A stretch of DNA of 64,000 nt from Sulfolobales archaeon (GTDB lineage Archaea > Thermoproteota > Thermoprotei_A > Sulfolobales > AG1), in contig JAVZPJ010000001.1 in NCBI GenBank assembly GCA_038881635.1, positions 62,001-126,000 of the forward strand, read 5' to 3'. Below are positions 25,819-33,493 of this stretch, one piece after another; position 1 is the stretch's first letter, and each line of letters begins with the position of its first letter. The notes beneath the pieces were generated by a model that was given only the letters and a program-made list of their open reading frames with translations, was not told the origin of the DNA and ran no database searches. The position numbers were made by a program, and so were the translations under genes.

Positions 25819-26124
25819 CTACCTCTCCTCTACAGTTTTCGGAGCTTTTACAAATCTACCTTCAATTCTACTAGATCTAGCCAACCATTCGAAGATCTCT
25901 TCGCCCATGTCTACAACAAGATCTTCTCTGACAGGGTTAGATTTCTCCCATACATGAAATAAAGGCTCTACAGGTCCTAGCTCGATCTCGTCGAGTCTTC
26001 TAACCAGCTTCATAAGGGTTTTTATCTCGCCTAGAAGCTCTTCAAACTCTTTTTCATTAACATCGATCATTGCAAGTCTAATACTTCTCCTAACCATCTC
26101 AGCTAGATCTCTGTCCTCGCTCAT
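25819..26124 (-). CDS. gatC: Asp/Glu-tRNA amidotransferase subunit C
   Basis: 101 residues from the ATG at 26124; an earlier in-frame start at 26142 adds 6 residues. It is the small subunit that wraps around GatA. The family pattern EMVRRSIRLAMIDVNEKEFEELLGEI...RLDEIELGPVEPLFHV (given in parts) is clear, and the C-terminal FVKAPKTVEE is typical. It is adjacent to gatA with no gap. Confidence 0.9.
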   Translation of the reverse strand: MSEDRDLAEMVRRSIRLAMIDVNEKEFEELLGEIKTLMKLVRRLDEIELGPVEPLFHVWEKSNPVREDLVVDMGEEIFEWLARSSRIEGRFVKAPKTVEER

Positions 26125-26166
26125 AAAGGTATTACTCCCCAAACTATTTCTCTGAACAGACTTTTA

Positions 26167-27510
26167 TTAGCATCTATTAACAGCGTTTAGATAGTATTCT
26201 ACGGCTCTACCTATGATCTCTTTGTAGGAACCCAGATAACTCTCAGGCTTGAGAAGCTTCTCTATTTCTTCTATGGAAAAATATCTTCTAATAAGATCAT
26301 CTTCTAAGAGAATATCCTTAAAATCTCTCTCAGAGGAGATAGTCTTCATGCTTATTTCATGAAGTTTTCTGAAAGCTTCTTCTCTTGATACTCCTCTCTC
26401 TACTAGCTTGAGCGCTATTCTCTCGCTAAATATCACACCTCTGCTAAGATTGAGATTTCTCTCGATAGATCTCTTATCAATCTTAATCTCTTCTAATAAT
26501 CTTGTAAAATCTTCTAGCATCTGATCTATTGTTAGAAAGAGATGAGGTATGAGAATCCTTTCAGAACTCATATTAGTGAGATCTCTTTCATGCATTATAA
26601 CTATGTTCTCCAGAAAAGCTGTAGAAAGAGATCTGGCAACTCTAGCTAGACCTGAGATTCTCTCAGATCTCATGGGATTTCTCTTATGAGGCATGCTACT
26701 ACTATCATACCCTTTAGAGAGCTCGTAAACCTCGTTAATCTCGCTTCTACTTAGCTCTCTTATCTCTAAAGCAAACCTATCTATCTGAGATGCTAAAATA
26801 GCCATAATGAATGCTATCTCTGCGAAACCGTCTCTAGAATAGATTTGTGTTGATATCTCGTGAGTTGGAAGACCTATATATTTTGAGAAAAGTTTCTCAA
26901 TCTCAAGACCTTTATCCTCCCATGCTCCCATAACTCCTACGGCTCCAGAGATCTTACATTTCAAAACTCTTTTCTCGCTATCACAGATCCTTTCATAAGA
27001 TCTAGAGATCTCATAGAGATAGTTTGCAAATTTAAAACCTAATGTTATAGGCTCGGCATGCTGTCCATGAGTTCTTCCTATAACAATTAGATCTCTATAA
27101 TAATTGGAGAGATCTGCTAGTCTCTCCAGGATTCTTCTAAGCTTGCTCTTGATCACTTCTAGAGATTCTCTCAGAATTAAAATCCAAGCACTATCGATAA
27201 TATCACCGCTACTAGCTCCGTAATGAATGAACCTGCCACAATTACCGCACTCTCTTTCTATGGCACTTATCATAGCGTTTATTTCATGACCGTATAATTT
27301 CTCGTAGGCATTGATCTTCTCAGGATTTACATTCCTAGAACACTCTAGAAGTTCTCTATAACATTCAGATGGTATTACTGAGAGCTCTGAGAGAGCTCTT
27401 GCTAGTGTCATTTCCACCTCTATATATTTTCTAAGAATATTCTCTCGAGAGAAGATCCTTCTCATCTCATTAGATCCATATCTCCATTCAAATACGCATA
27501 CTTCACTCAT
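26167..27510 (-). CDS. purB: Adenylosuccinate lyase
   Basis: 447 residues of the fumarase/aspartase superfamily. Signature blocks are IHYGASSGDIIDSAW (about 94-108), VIGRTHGQHAEPITLGFKF (about 146-164) and the flexible catalytic loop SSSMPHKRNPMRSE (about 273-286) with its serine. It splits SAICAR in purine synthesis and adenylosuccinate in AMP synthesis. It is the first gene of the minus-strand cluster with gatCAB, 42 nt upstream of gatC, and is divergent from a kinase gene at 27562. Confidence 0.95.
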   Translation of the reverse strand: MSEVCVFEWRYGSNEMRRIFSRENILRKYIEVEMTLARALSELSVIPSECYRELLECSRNVNPEKINAYEKLYGHEINAMISAIERECGNCGRFIHYGASSGDIIDSAWILILRESLEVIKSKLRRILERLADLSNYYRDLIVIGRTHGQHAEPITLGFKFANYLYEISRSYERICDSEKRVLKCKISGAVGVMGAWEDKGLEIEKLFSKYIGLPTHEISTQIYSRDGFAEIAFIMAILASQIDRFALEIRELSRSEINEVYELSKGYDSSSMPHKRNPMRSERISGLARVARSLSTAFLENIVIMHERDLTNMSSERILIPHLFLTIDQMLEDFTRLLEEIKIDKRSIERNLNLSRGVIFSERIALKLVERGVSREEAFRKLHEISMKTISSERDFKDILLEDDLIRRYFSIEEIEKLLKPESYLGSYKEIIGRAVEYYLNAVNRC

Positions 27511-27561
27511 ATAGATCTCCTATATTCTAAAATTTCATATTCTACTTATACAAAAATATGT

Positions 27562-28173
27562 TTGAGAGTATTGAGAGAGATAGTCTGTGATCTGAGGAGT
27601 GTAAGAGCTATACTGATCGCAGGAATGCCAGGATCTGGAAAAAGCCTTGTATCAGATGTAGCAAGAGAATGTGGTTTACCAGTATATGTTATGGGTGATG
27701 TTGTCAGAGAAGAGATCCTGCGAAGAGGTCTAGAGCCTTCCCCTGATAATTTTAGAAAGATTGCTTCAGATCTAAGACTTGAGAAAGGATCTGATATAAT
27801 AGCTAGGCTTACTCTTTCAAGAATATGTGAAGCAGGTATTAAAAAAGATATTATTATTATAGATGGAATAAGATCTCTTGACGAGCTGAGATTCTTTAAA
27901 AACCACTTCAAAACATGTATTATACTTGCTGTTCATGCAAGTCCTAGAACCCGTTTTATGAGGCTTTATAAAAGAGGGAGAGAAGATGATCCCAGGACTT
28001 GGAGTGATTTTGAAGCTAGAGATCTTCAGGAGCTTTCCATAGGTATAGGATCAGTGATTGCTCAGGCTGATATAATGCTTGTCAATGAAGGAGAGGATCT
28101 AGAGAGTTTCAGGAGGTCAGTTAGAGAGGTTATAGAGAGAATTACAGGGGTTAAGTGTTCTCAGAATTCTTAG
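27562..28173 (+). CDS. Dephospho-CoA-kinase-like nucleotide kinase (UPF0200 type)
   Basis: 203 residues. P-loop LIAGMPGSGKSLVSDVA is at about 18-34. The next block, GLPVYVMGDVVREEILRRGL, is typical of this archaeal family, and SPRTRFMRLYKRGREDDP is a LID-like basic region. Substrate unknown; UPF0200 proteins are conserved throughout archaea. The frame starts at TTG with a TATA-like CTTATAC about 20 nt upstream, so the message may be almost leaderless. It overlaps the convergent translin gene by 23 bp. Confidence 0.8.
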   Translation: MRVLREIVCDLRSVRAILIAGMPGSGKSLVSDVARECGLPVYVMGDVVREEILRRGLEPSPDNFRKIASDLRLEKGSDIIARLTLSRICEAGIKKDIIIIDGIRSLDELRFFKNHFKTCIILAVHASPRTRFMRLYKRGREDDPRTWSDFEARDLQELSIGIGSVIAQADIMLVNEGEDLESFRRSVREVIERITGVKCSQNS

Positions 28174-28837
28174 TATTCTTAAGAGCTTCTATAAGATCTC
28201 TTCTAGTTCTGATATCACTATATAAAGTCTCTAGATCCTCGATATTTCTTCTTAGAACGTCGATCTTATGTCTAAAGCCTGGAGCTATGGCATCTGGAAG
28301 ATCTATTGGACTTAAGAGATTGTATATTTCTCTCATTAGATCTATGATTTTTCTCGAGCTCTCCAAATCCCATTCTCCGATTAGATTTATAGCTATTCTT
28401 CTCAGCTCTCCTGTCATATCTAGAACTCCTAAAACTACTGCTTCGGGAGGTATCTGGGAAGGACATTCTATATTCAGATCTAGTGAAGCTCTAGCCAGAT
28501 ATACTGCTTCACAGTATTCTACAAGACTTTGAAGTCCTAGTCCTCCTCTCACGAGATCTTGCTCTTTATTATATATCTCTAGCAATCTTGATACAAGATG
28601 ATTGCATGTTTCTAGCTCTCTGATCCCTCTCTCGATATCTTTTGATACTATGTAAGAAATAACTCTTCCAGAACATCTTATGATCTCTCTTGAAAGTCGT
28701 ATAATTTCTTCCCTAGTAAAATCTCTACTTTGAAGACTTTCTAACGCTCTACCTAGGGTGTTTCTCAGATCCTCTCTAAATCTATTTGTAATGCTAGGTT
28801 TCATGATATTATCAGCATCTTCTTTATATGATTGCAT
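28151..28837 (-). CDS. Translin-family nucleic-acid-binding protein
   Basis: 228 residues, all helical. It has the translin/TRAX layout: REEIIRLSREIIRCSGRVISYI (in parts) near the N-terminus, the glycine of VRGGLGLQSLVEYCEAVYLARA in the middle, and VVLGVLDMTGELRRIAINLI before the C-terminal helix. The eukaryotic relatives form an octameric RNase (C3PO) that processes tRNA fragments and siRNA passenger strands. Archaeal members bind single-stranded nucleic acid and may cut RNA. Neighbours are a D-aminoacyl-tRNA deacylase and tRNase Z, in keeping with RNA metabolism. Confidence 0.85.
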   Translation of the reverse strand: MQSYKEDADNIMKPSITNRFREDLRNTLGRALESLQSRDFTREEIIRLSREIIRCSGRVISYIVSKDIERGIRELETCNHLVSRLLEIYNKEQDLVRGGLGLQSLVEYCEAVYLARASLDLNIECPSQIPPEAVVLGVLDMTGELRRIAINLIGEWDLESSRKIIDLMREIYNLLSPIDLPDAIAPGFRHKIDVLRRNIEDLETLYSDIRTRRDLIEALKNTKNSENT

Positions 28838-28881
28838 CTATATAAAATTCTAATTCTTATATTCTTCCTGAGTATAATAAG

Positions 28882-29721
28882 ATGATGATCGGTTTCGCCT
28901 ATAGTGTTCAAGACCCTGCTGGGAGAGGTATTGCAGAAAGTCTATCTAGAAGGCTTAGGATCTCATGTAGCAGTGTAGAGGATTTGAAAGCTTCTATAGT
29001 ATGTGATTCTAGGATCAGGGTCATAGGTTTCATAGATGATGTCACAAGCTTTGAATATCTAGATCAATATTTTCCAGAGACTGATCTCATAGCCATTCTC
29101 TCAAGACATAGATCGGAATCAGAGATACCCAGCCTTACAGTACACTACACGGGGAATCCCAGGAGAAGCAATCTCTATGGAGGAAATCCTATGGAGCTAT
29201 CATATACAAGACCTTCTATATCAAATGCTTTTCTAAGAAACATTAAAGATGTTGCTATGGAGAGAGGTTTGGATAGAGATTATGAGATAAGCTTTGAAGC
29301 CACTCATCATGGTCCTACCACTAATAGAAAACCTCTAGTCTTTCTAGAGATAGGTTCTACAGAGGATCAGTGGAAGGATCCTGTGCTTCATGATGCGTGG
29401 GTTGAAGCGATAGCCAGAACTTTATCAGGCTTGAGGGTAAATTGTAACGGTGTAGCAATAGGTGTGGGAGGTACTCATTATTCTGAAAGATTTACGAGAT
29501 TAAGCATTGAAGAGGGGGTGTGCATGAGTCATATAATTCCTAGGTATGCTTTAAAAGAGCTTTCCGAAGAAGATCTTATTTTAATAGTGGATCAGGCTAT
29601 TAGAAAGACCTTGGAGAAGGTGGAGCTTCTTGTAGTAGAGAGGAAATCTCTCAGCTCTTCACATATTAGATCTTTAGAGGAGAAGTTTTCTAGAGAGGGT
29701 ATAGAGGTTAGAAGAATATGA
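28882..29721 (+). CDS. dtdA: D-aminoacyl-tRNA deacylase, archaeal/plant type (DTD2)
   Basis: 279 residues. The family pattern is complete: YSVQDPAGRGIA at the N-terminus, LSRHRSESEIPSLTVHYTGN (about 72-91), SFEATHHGPTT (about 137-147, the catalytic and zinc His residues), FLEIGSTEDQWKD and GVGGTHYSERFT. It hydrolyses D-amino acids mischarged on tRNA and, in plants, aldehyde-modified aminoacyl-tRNA. tRNase Z overlaps its end by 4 bp, so the two are translationally coupled. Confidence 0.95.
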   Translation: MMIGFAYSVQDPAGRGIAESLSRRLRISCSSVEDLKASIVCDSRIRVIGFIDDVTSFEYLDQYFPETDLIAILSRHRSESEIPSLTVHYTGNPRRSNLYGGNPMELSYTRPSISNAFLRNIKDVAMERGLDRDYEISFEATHHGPTTNRKPLVFLEIGSTEDQWKDPVLHDAWVEAIARTLSGLRVNCNGVAIGVGGTHYSERFTRLSIEEGVCMSHIIPRYALKELSEEDLILIVDQAIRKTLEKVELLVVERKSLSSSHIRSLEEKFSREGIEVRRI

Positions 29722-30479
29722 TTAAAATATATTTTCTAGGTACCGGAGCTGGCTCTCCAACTCTCATGAGATGGGCTCCTTCAATTGCTATCTCAAACGA
29801 GGGTGAGATAGGTCTTCTAGACTGCGGAGAAGGCTGTCAGCTAAGGCTTCAAGATGCTGGCATATCTATTCAAAGGATAAGATTTATAGCCTTAACACAT
29901 ACCCATGGAGATCACATCTCAGGACTTCTTCCACTGCTTCAATCTATGACTCTTCATGATAGAAAAAACACTCTAGATATCATAGCTCCTCTTATGATAA
30001 AAGATCTTGTTGATTCTTTTCTAAGAATATCAGGTCACAAGCCCTCTTTCAACATAGAGTTCAGAGATCCTCTTTCTACTAATACTTATAATAGAGTCAG
30101 TGTTAAAGGTTTTAGATCTTGCCACACAATAGAGAGCTATGGATATCTAGTAGAAGCTAGATCTAGAAGAGGTTTTGTTAGAATATGCTACACCGGAGAT
30201 ACAGAGTTTTGTAGAGAAGTGATCGAAAGGTGTAGAGGAGTTGATATTATGATTCATGATTCAACATTCTCCTCAGAACACTCTCAAGAAGCATTGATCT
30301 CAAGACATAGCACCGCCGAGGATGCTGCTAGAGCTGCTGCGGAATCTGGTGCAGAAAGACTCTACCTATTTCACATAAGCTCTAGATACAGCGATCTAGA
30401 GGAGATCCTTAGAGAAGCGAGAAAAATTTTTAAAAACACCTACATTGCTAATGATCTGGATACTATTGTTATATTGTAA
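29718..30479 (+). CDS. rnz: tRNase Z (short form)
   Basis: 253 residues, metallo-beta-lactamase fold. The signature HTHGDH is at 61-66. Further metal ligands are seen in CHTIESYGY (about 135), YTGDTEF (Asp about 157) and LFHISSRY near the C-terminus. It cuts precursor tRNA just 3' of the discriminator base. The short form works as a homodimer. It is coupled to dtdA and ends 3 bp from the convergent Glu/Trp mini-gene. Confidence 0.94.
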   Translation: MIKIYFLGTGAGSPTLMRWAPSIAISNEGEIGLLDCGEGCQLRLQDAGISIQRIRFIALTHTHGDHISGLLPLLQSMTLHDRKNTLDIIAPLMIKDLVDSFLRISGHKPSFNIEFRDPLSTNTYNRVSVKGFRSCHTIESYGYLVEARSRRGFVRICYTGDTEFCREVIERCRGVDIMIHDSTFSSEHSQEALISRHSTAEDAARAAAESGAERLYLFHISSRYSDLEEILREARKIFKNTYIANDLDTIVIL

Positions 30480-30482
30480 AAA

Positions 30483-30644
30483 TTACTCCTCTTCTTCTTC
30501 CTCCTCCTCTTCCTCCCACTCTTCTTCTTCCTCTTCTCCCCACTCCTCTTCTTCTTCCTCCTCCCACTCCAGTTCTTCTTCTTCCCATTCTTCCTCTTCT
30601 TCTTCCTCCTCTTCTTCCTCGAATCTCAAAGGCTTTGGCACCAT
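30483..30644 (-). CDS. 53-residue glutamate/tryptophan mini-protein
   Basis: On the minus strand, an ATG at 30644 opens a 53-codon frame ending with TAA. After the N-terminus MVPKPLRF the rest is a Glu-only tract broken by four Trp, one Leu and one Gly: E11-W-E4-L-E-W-E7-W-G-E6-W-E10. By my count 39 of 53 residues are Glu. GGTGG lies 4 nt before the ATG, and a TATA box TTTATAAGC is at 30676-30684. Both support expression. The same DNA read on the plus strand gives poly-Ser and is a shadow. I know no such family. It must be disordered and very acidic, perhaps a nucleic-acid mimic or chaperone-like buffer. Confidence 0.7.
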   Translation of the reverse strand: MVPKPLRFEEEEEEEEEEEWEEEELEWEEEEEEEWGEEEEEEWEEEEEEEEEE

Positions 30645-30675
30645 GAACCCACCACAGAATAACGCATTATGAGAG

Positions 30676-30684
30676 CTTATAAAT
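30676..30684 (-). promoter_or_regulatory. TATA box of the Glu/Trp mini-gene
   Basis: On the minus strand, TTTATAAGC lies in the context ATTTTATTTATAAGC. It sits 32 to 40 nt before the ATG, leaving room for a short leader that carries GGTGG. Confidence 0.55.
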
Positions 30685-30710
30685 AAAATTTTGAAGAGAC
30701 TTCCACAGAT

Positions 30711-32096
30711 CTATGCTCTTCTCACTATTAATAGAAAATCTTTCTTCGCGACTACCACAATTCTATCTCCAGGTTTTATATAATCCTTTTCTGAGATCGC
30801 TCTCCAAAGCTCTCCTTCAACTAGAACGAAGCCTTCTTTCTCAGGTGTTATCTCATCTCTCGCGACACCCTCCTTACCAGTAATCTCAAATATTCTATGC
30901 CTGATTCTCATGGATCTGACGAGTTGTAGTGCTATGAAAGCTCCTATAGATCCTGCTCCTACACCTATTCCCAGGGATGCATAGTATAGTGAAGTTAAAA
31001 CTCCTTCGGTTCCTGACACGAGTATTTCTCTTCCTACTACTGGGAGGAACATTCCTCCTAATCCTAGTAAGATTAAACCTGAAACTATGAGAATACCTCC
31101 ATCGCTCCCTCCTAAGATTATTCCTCCTCCTAGAAATGCTATTCCAAGGACTATCATTATAACTGATATTAAACTGATATTGAATCCAGAGCCTAGAAGA
31201 CCTAGAAAGAGGAATATAAGTGCTATAGGTATTCCTATTAAATGTCCTGATGCTATCGAGAATATTATCGAAAATACTGCTATAGTAATCATTATACCAC
31301 TGATCGTGGGATCTGAGAAGAGACTTAGAACACTACATGTGATACACTCAGGAGCATTTTCCAATCTCTCTATATTGAGCACGTATGTTACATCTCCTAT
31401 CTTTACCTCTCTCCCTCTAATCTTGTTCACGAGATCTTCTAGAGATACAGCATTTAGATCTGCTACCTTATATCTTACTGCTTCAACACCGTTCACAACC
31501 GTGGCATTTAGTATGAATTCCCTTACCAGGGTCGCGTTTCTCCCTCTTATCTCAGCTATGTCGGTATACTTTTTTATGAGAGGATTTATGATCTTAGGCT
31601 CTGTAATAGGTGTGATCTCGCCTGTAGGACCTATGGTCACAGGTTGTGCATCACCTATATTAGCATGTGGATTCACAGCAAGTATGTGTGTGGGTATGAG
31701 TATTAGAGTAGCTCCGCTATAACTATCTCCTGATGCAAATCCTATTACCGGTACTTTAGAGTTCATTATCATATCTGTTATATCCATTGTATCTCCTAGA
31801 AAGCCTCCTGGAGAGTTTGTATCCATAATCAGCGCAGCTCCTTCTGATTCAGCTTTATCTAATGCTATTCTAAGATAGTTTTTAACTCCCTGATCAATGG
31901 TTCCTCTCACATAGGCTACATAGGCTTTTGTAATAACAGAAGTCTGGTTCTGGAGATCTATAAAACCTCTGTTATATGTGATCTGGGAAGCATCAGAATT
32001 ATTTGATAATAACAATAGTAGGAAGAGTATTAAAACAAAGACCAGAGATCCTCTGAAAAATCTCTTGGAGAAGCTAGAATATTTTAGTCTCATCAT
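30711..32096 (-). CDS. nfeD: NfeD-type membrane-bound serine protease (ClpP-like)
   Basis: 461 residues. A signal or anchor helix (about 15-31) precedes a ClpP-fold extracellular protease domain: AALIMDTNSPGGFLGDTMDI, then GDSYSGATLIL with the likely nucleophile Ser127, and Lys168 as candidate base. Four to five membrane helices follow (about 255-390). A cytosolic OB-fold NfeD domain ends the protein (VEGELWRAISEKDYIKPGDRIVVV, about 426-449). Archaeal homologues cleave the C-terminus of the partner stomatin. The stomatin gene is just upstream and overlaps by 4 bp. Confidence 0.92.
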   Translation of the reverse strand: MMRLKYSSFSKRFFRGSLVFVLILFLLLLLSNNSDASQITYNRGFIDLQNQTSVITKAYVAYVRGTIDQGVKNYLRIALDKAESEGAALIMDTNSPGGFLGDTMDITDMIMNSKVPVIGFASGDSYSGATLILIPTHILAVNPHANIGDAQPVTIGPTGEITPITEPKIINPLIKKYTDIAEIRGRNATLVREFILNATVVNGVEAVRYKVADLNAVSLEDLVNKIRGREVKIGDVTYVLNIERLENAPECITCSVLSLFSDPTISGIMITIAVFSIIFSIASGHLIGIPIALIFLFLGLLGSGFNISLISVIMIVLGIAFLGGGIILGGSDGGILIVSGLILLGLGGMFLPVVGREILVSGTEGVLTSLYYASLGIGVGAGSIGAFIALQLVRSMRIRHRIFEITGKEGVARDEITPEKEGFVLVEGELWRAISEKDYIKPGDRIVVVAKKDFLLIVRRA

Positions 32097-32917
32097 TTCT
32101 GCTGTACCTTCGATCCTTCTCCTTCTCTAGAACCTTTGGATATCGGTGTTTGACTCAAGATACTTGCCAGTGCTGTTGCTAATGCTGTGCTATCGCTTCT
32201 ACTGGTATCTGTGATAACTATTAAAGCTCTCTCTTTAGCTATCTCAACAAATGTTTGAAGCTCTCTCAATCTAACTCCGATTGGATAGTCTTGGTAGAGT
32301 TGTGCTGCTTCTCTCATTATAGATGCAGCCTGTCTCTCTCCCTCGGCTTCTATTACTCTAGCTCTTCTAATTCTCTCGGCTTGAGCCTGAAGAGACATTG
32401 CCTTTATAAGCTCTTCTGGAAGGACGACATCTCTTATAGTTACTGCAACAACCTTAACACCCCAAGCTTCCGTCATTTCATCGAGTATCATTTGAATTCT
32501 CTTGCTAACCTCTTCTCTATGAGAAAGCAGCTGATCAAGTTCTACGGTACCTATTACATCTCTTAATGTTGTCATGGCTAGTTGTGTCACTGCATAGTTG
32601 TAGTTTGAGACTTTTACAATAGCCTTCACAGGATCATCAACTCTATAGTAGACTACTGCATCTACCGAGACACTTACATTATCTCTAGTTATAACAGCCT
32701 GCCTAGGCACATCAACAGTGTTAACTCTCAGATCCACTTTAAAGAACTGGTCTACTATGGGTATTATGAAAAACAATCCAGGGCCTGCAACACCTTTTAA
32801 TCTTCCTAATCTAAATATAACTGCTCTCTCATATTCTCTCACGATCTTTATAGCCGCAGCTAGGAATGGGATGAGTATTATCAGCAGAGCTATTATAAGA
32901 TATAGAAACCCATCCAT
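32093..32917 (-). CDS. Stomatin/SPFH-domain membrane protein
   Basis: 274 residues. A single N-terminal membrane helix (about 4-24) is followed by the SPFH domain: EYERAVIFRLGRLKGVAGPG, the VPRQAVITRDNVSVSVDAVVYYRV block, and AMTTLRDVIGTVELDQLLSHRE. A coiled coil follows (AQAERIRRARVIEAEGERQA). The C-terminus carries a hydrophobic patch and a basic tail. It oligomerises on the membrane and is the usual substrate or partner of the adjacent NfeD protease. GAGGGTGG just before the ATG is the ribosome-binding site of this two-gene operon. Confidence 0.93.
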   Translation of the reverse strand: MDGFLYLIIALLIILIPFLAAAIKIVREYERAVIFRLGRLKGVAGPGLFFIIPIVDQFFKVDLRVNTVDVPRQAVITRDNVSVSVDAVVYYRVDDPVKAIVKVSNYNYAVTQLAMTTLRDVIGTVELDQLLSHREEVSKRIQMILDEMTEAWGVKVVAVTIRDVVLPEELIKAMSLQAQAERIRRARVIEAEGERQAASIMREAAQLYQDYPIGVRLRELQTFVEIAKERALIVITDTSRSDSTALATALASILSQTPISKGSREGEGSKVQQK

Positions 32918-33034
32918 AGTACCACCCTCATTTTATTAACTGTTATTAAGCTAATAACATAGTATTGATCTGTGTTCTTTATTATTTCAATCTTCTTGAA
33001 GAGTTAAAATCCAACCTTTAGAATAGATAGGAGA

Positions 33035-33493
33035 TCAACTCTTAAGATACTCTGTAAGAGCTTTGTCTCCAGATGCCTCTCTATATAGATCTTCTATTTT
33101 CAGTCCTTCTGAGAAGATCTTTCTATCAATCTTGTATCTGCCACTCTCTATCTCCTCGAGCATTTCCAGAGGTATAAAAATCCAATCAGTTTTATTAATG
33201 ATCTTCACCGCAATAAAAGCTCTTCCCCCAGATCTTCTCGTGAATTCTTTTAACTTCTCAACCTGATATCTCTCTAGGTATATATTTTCCTCCTTTTCTC
33301 TGGTTTTTATCTCGAAGACATATATCTTTCCATTCTTTATCGCAATGAGATCAGGATACACAAGTCTTTTAACCTTCGCACCACTGGCAGGTCCTCTCAC
33401 AACTGCAAAACCAAGCTTCCAGAATTTTCTTGCAAGATCTCTTTCTCTCTCGAAAGCTTTTTTAGTTTGAGATCCTTTAGTTTTCTCACTCAT
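33035..33493 (-). CDS. hjc: Holliday junction resolvase Hjc
   Basis: 152 residues. Nuclease motifs are an N-terminal Glu/Arg segment (AFERERDLARKF), GFAVVRGPASGAK, then PDLIAIKNGKIYVFEIKTRE with the catalytic D...ExK (about 48-68). It cuts four-way DNA junctions symmetrically as a dimer. Its ATG overlaps the end of the PINA ATPase gene by 4 bp, so both are made together. In Sulfolobus the corresponding two proteins are reported to interact in branch migration and resolution. The C-terminal 30 residues are an extension beyond the core fold. Confidence 0.94.
   Translation of the reverse strand: MSEKTKGSQTKKAFERERDLARKFWKLGFAVVRGPASGAKVKRLVYPDLIAIKNGKIYVFEIKTREKEENIYLERYQVEKLKEFTRRSGGRAFIAVKIINKTDWIFIPLEMLEEIESGRYKIDRKIFSEGLKIEDLYREASGDKALTEYLKS

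Noticed and set aside
30445-30672. Plus-strand frame with a poly-serine tract
   Set aside because: It is the antisense of the Glu/Trp mini-gene, which has a TATA box and a ribosome-binding site on the minus strand; the plus frame has neither.
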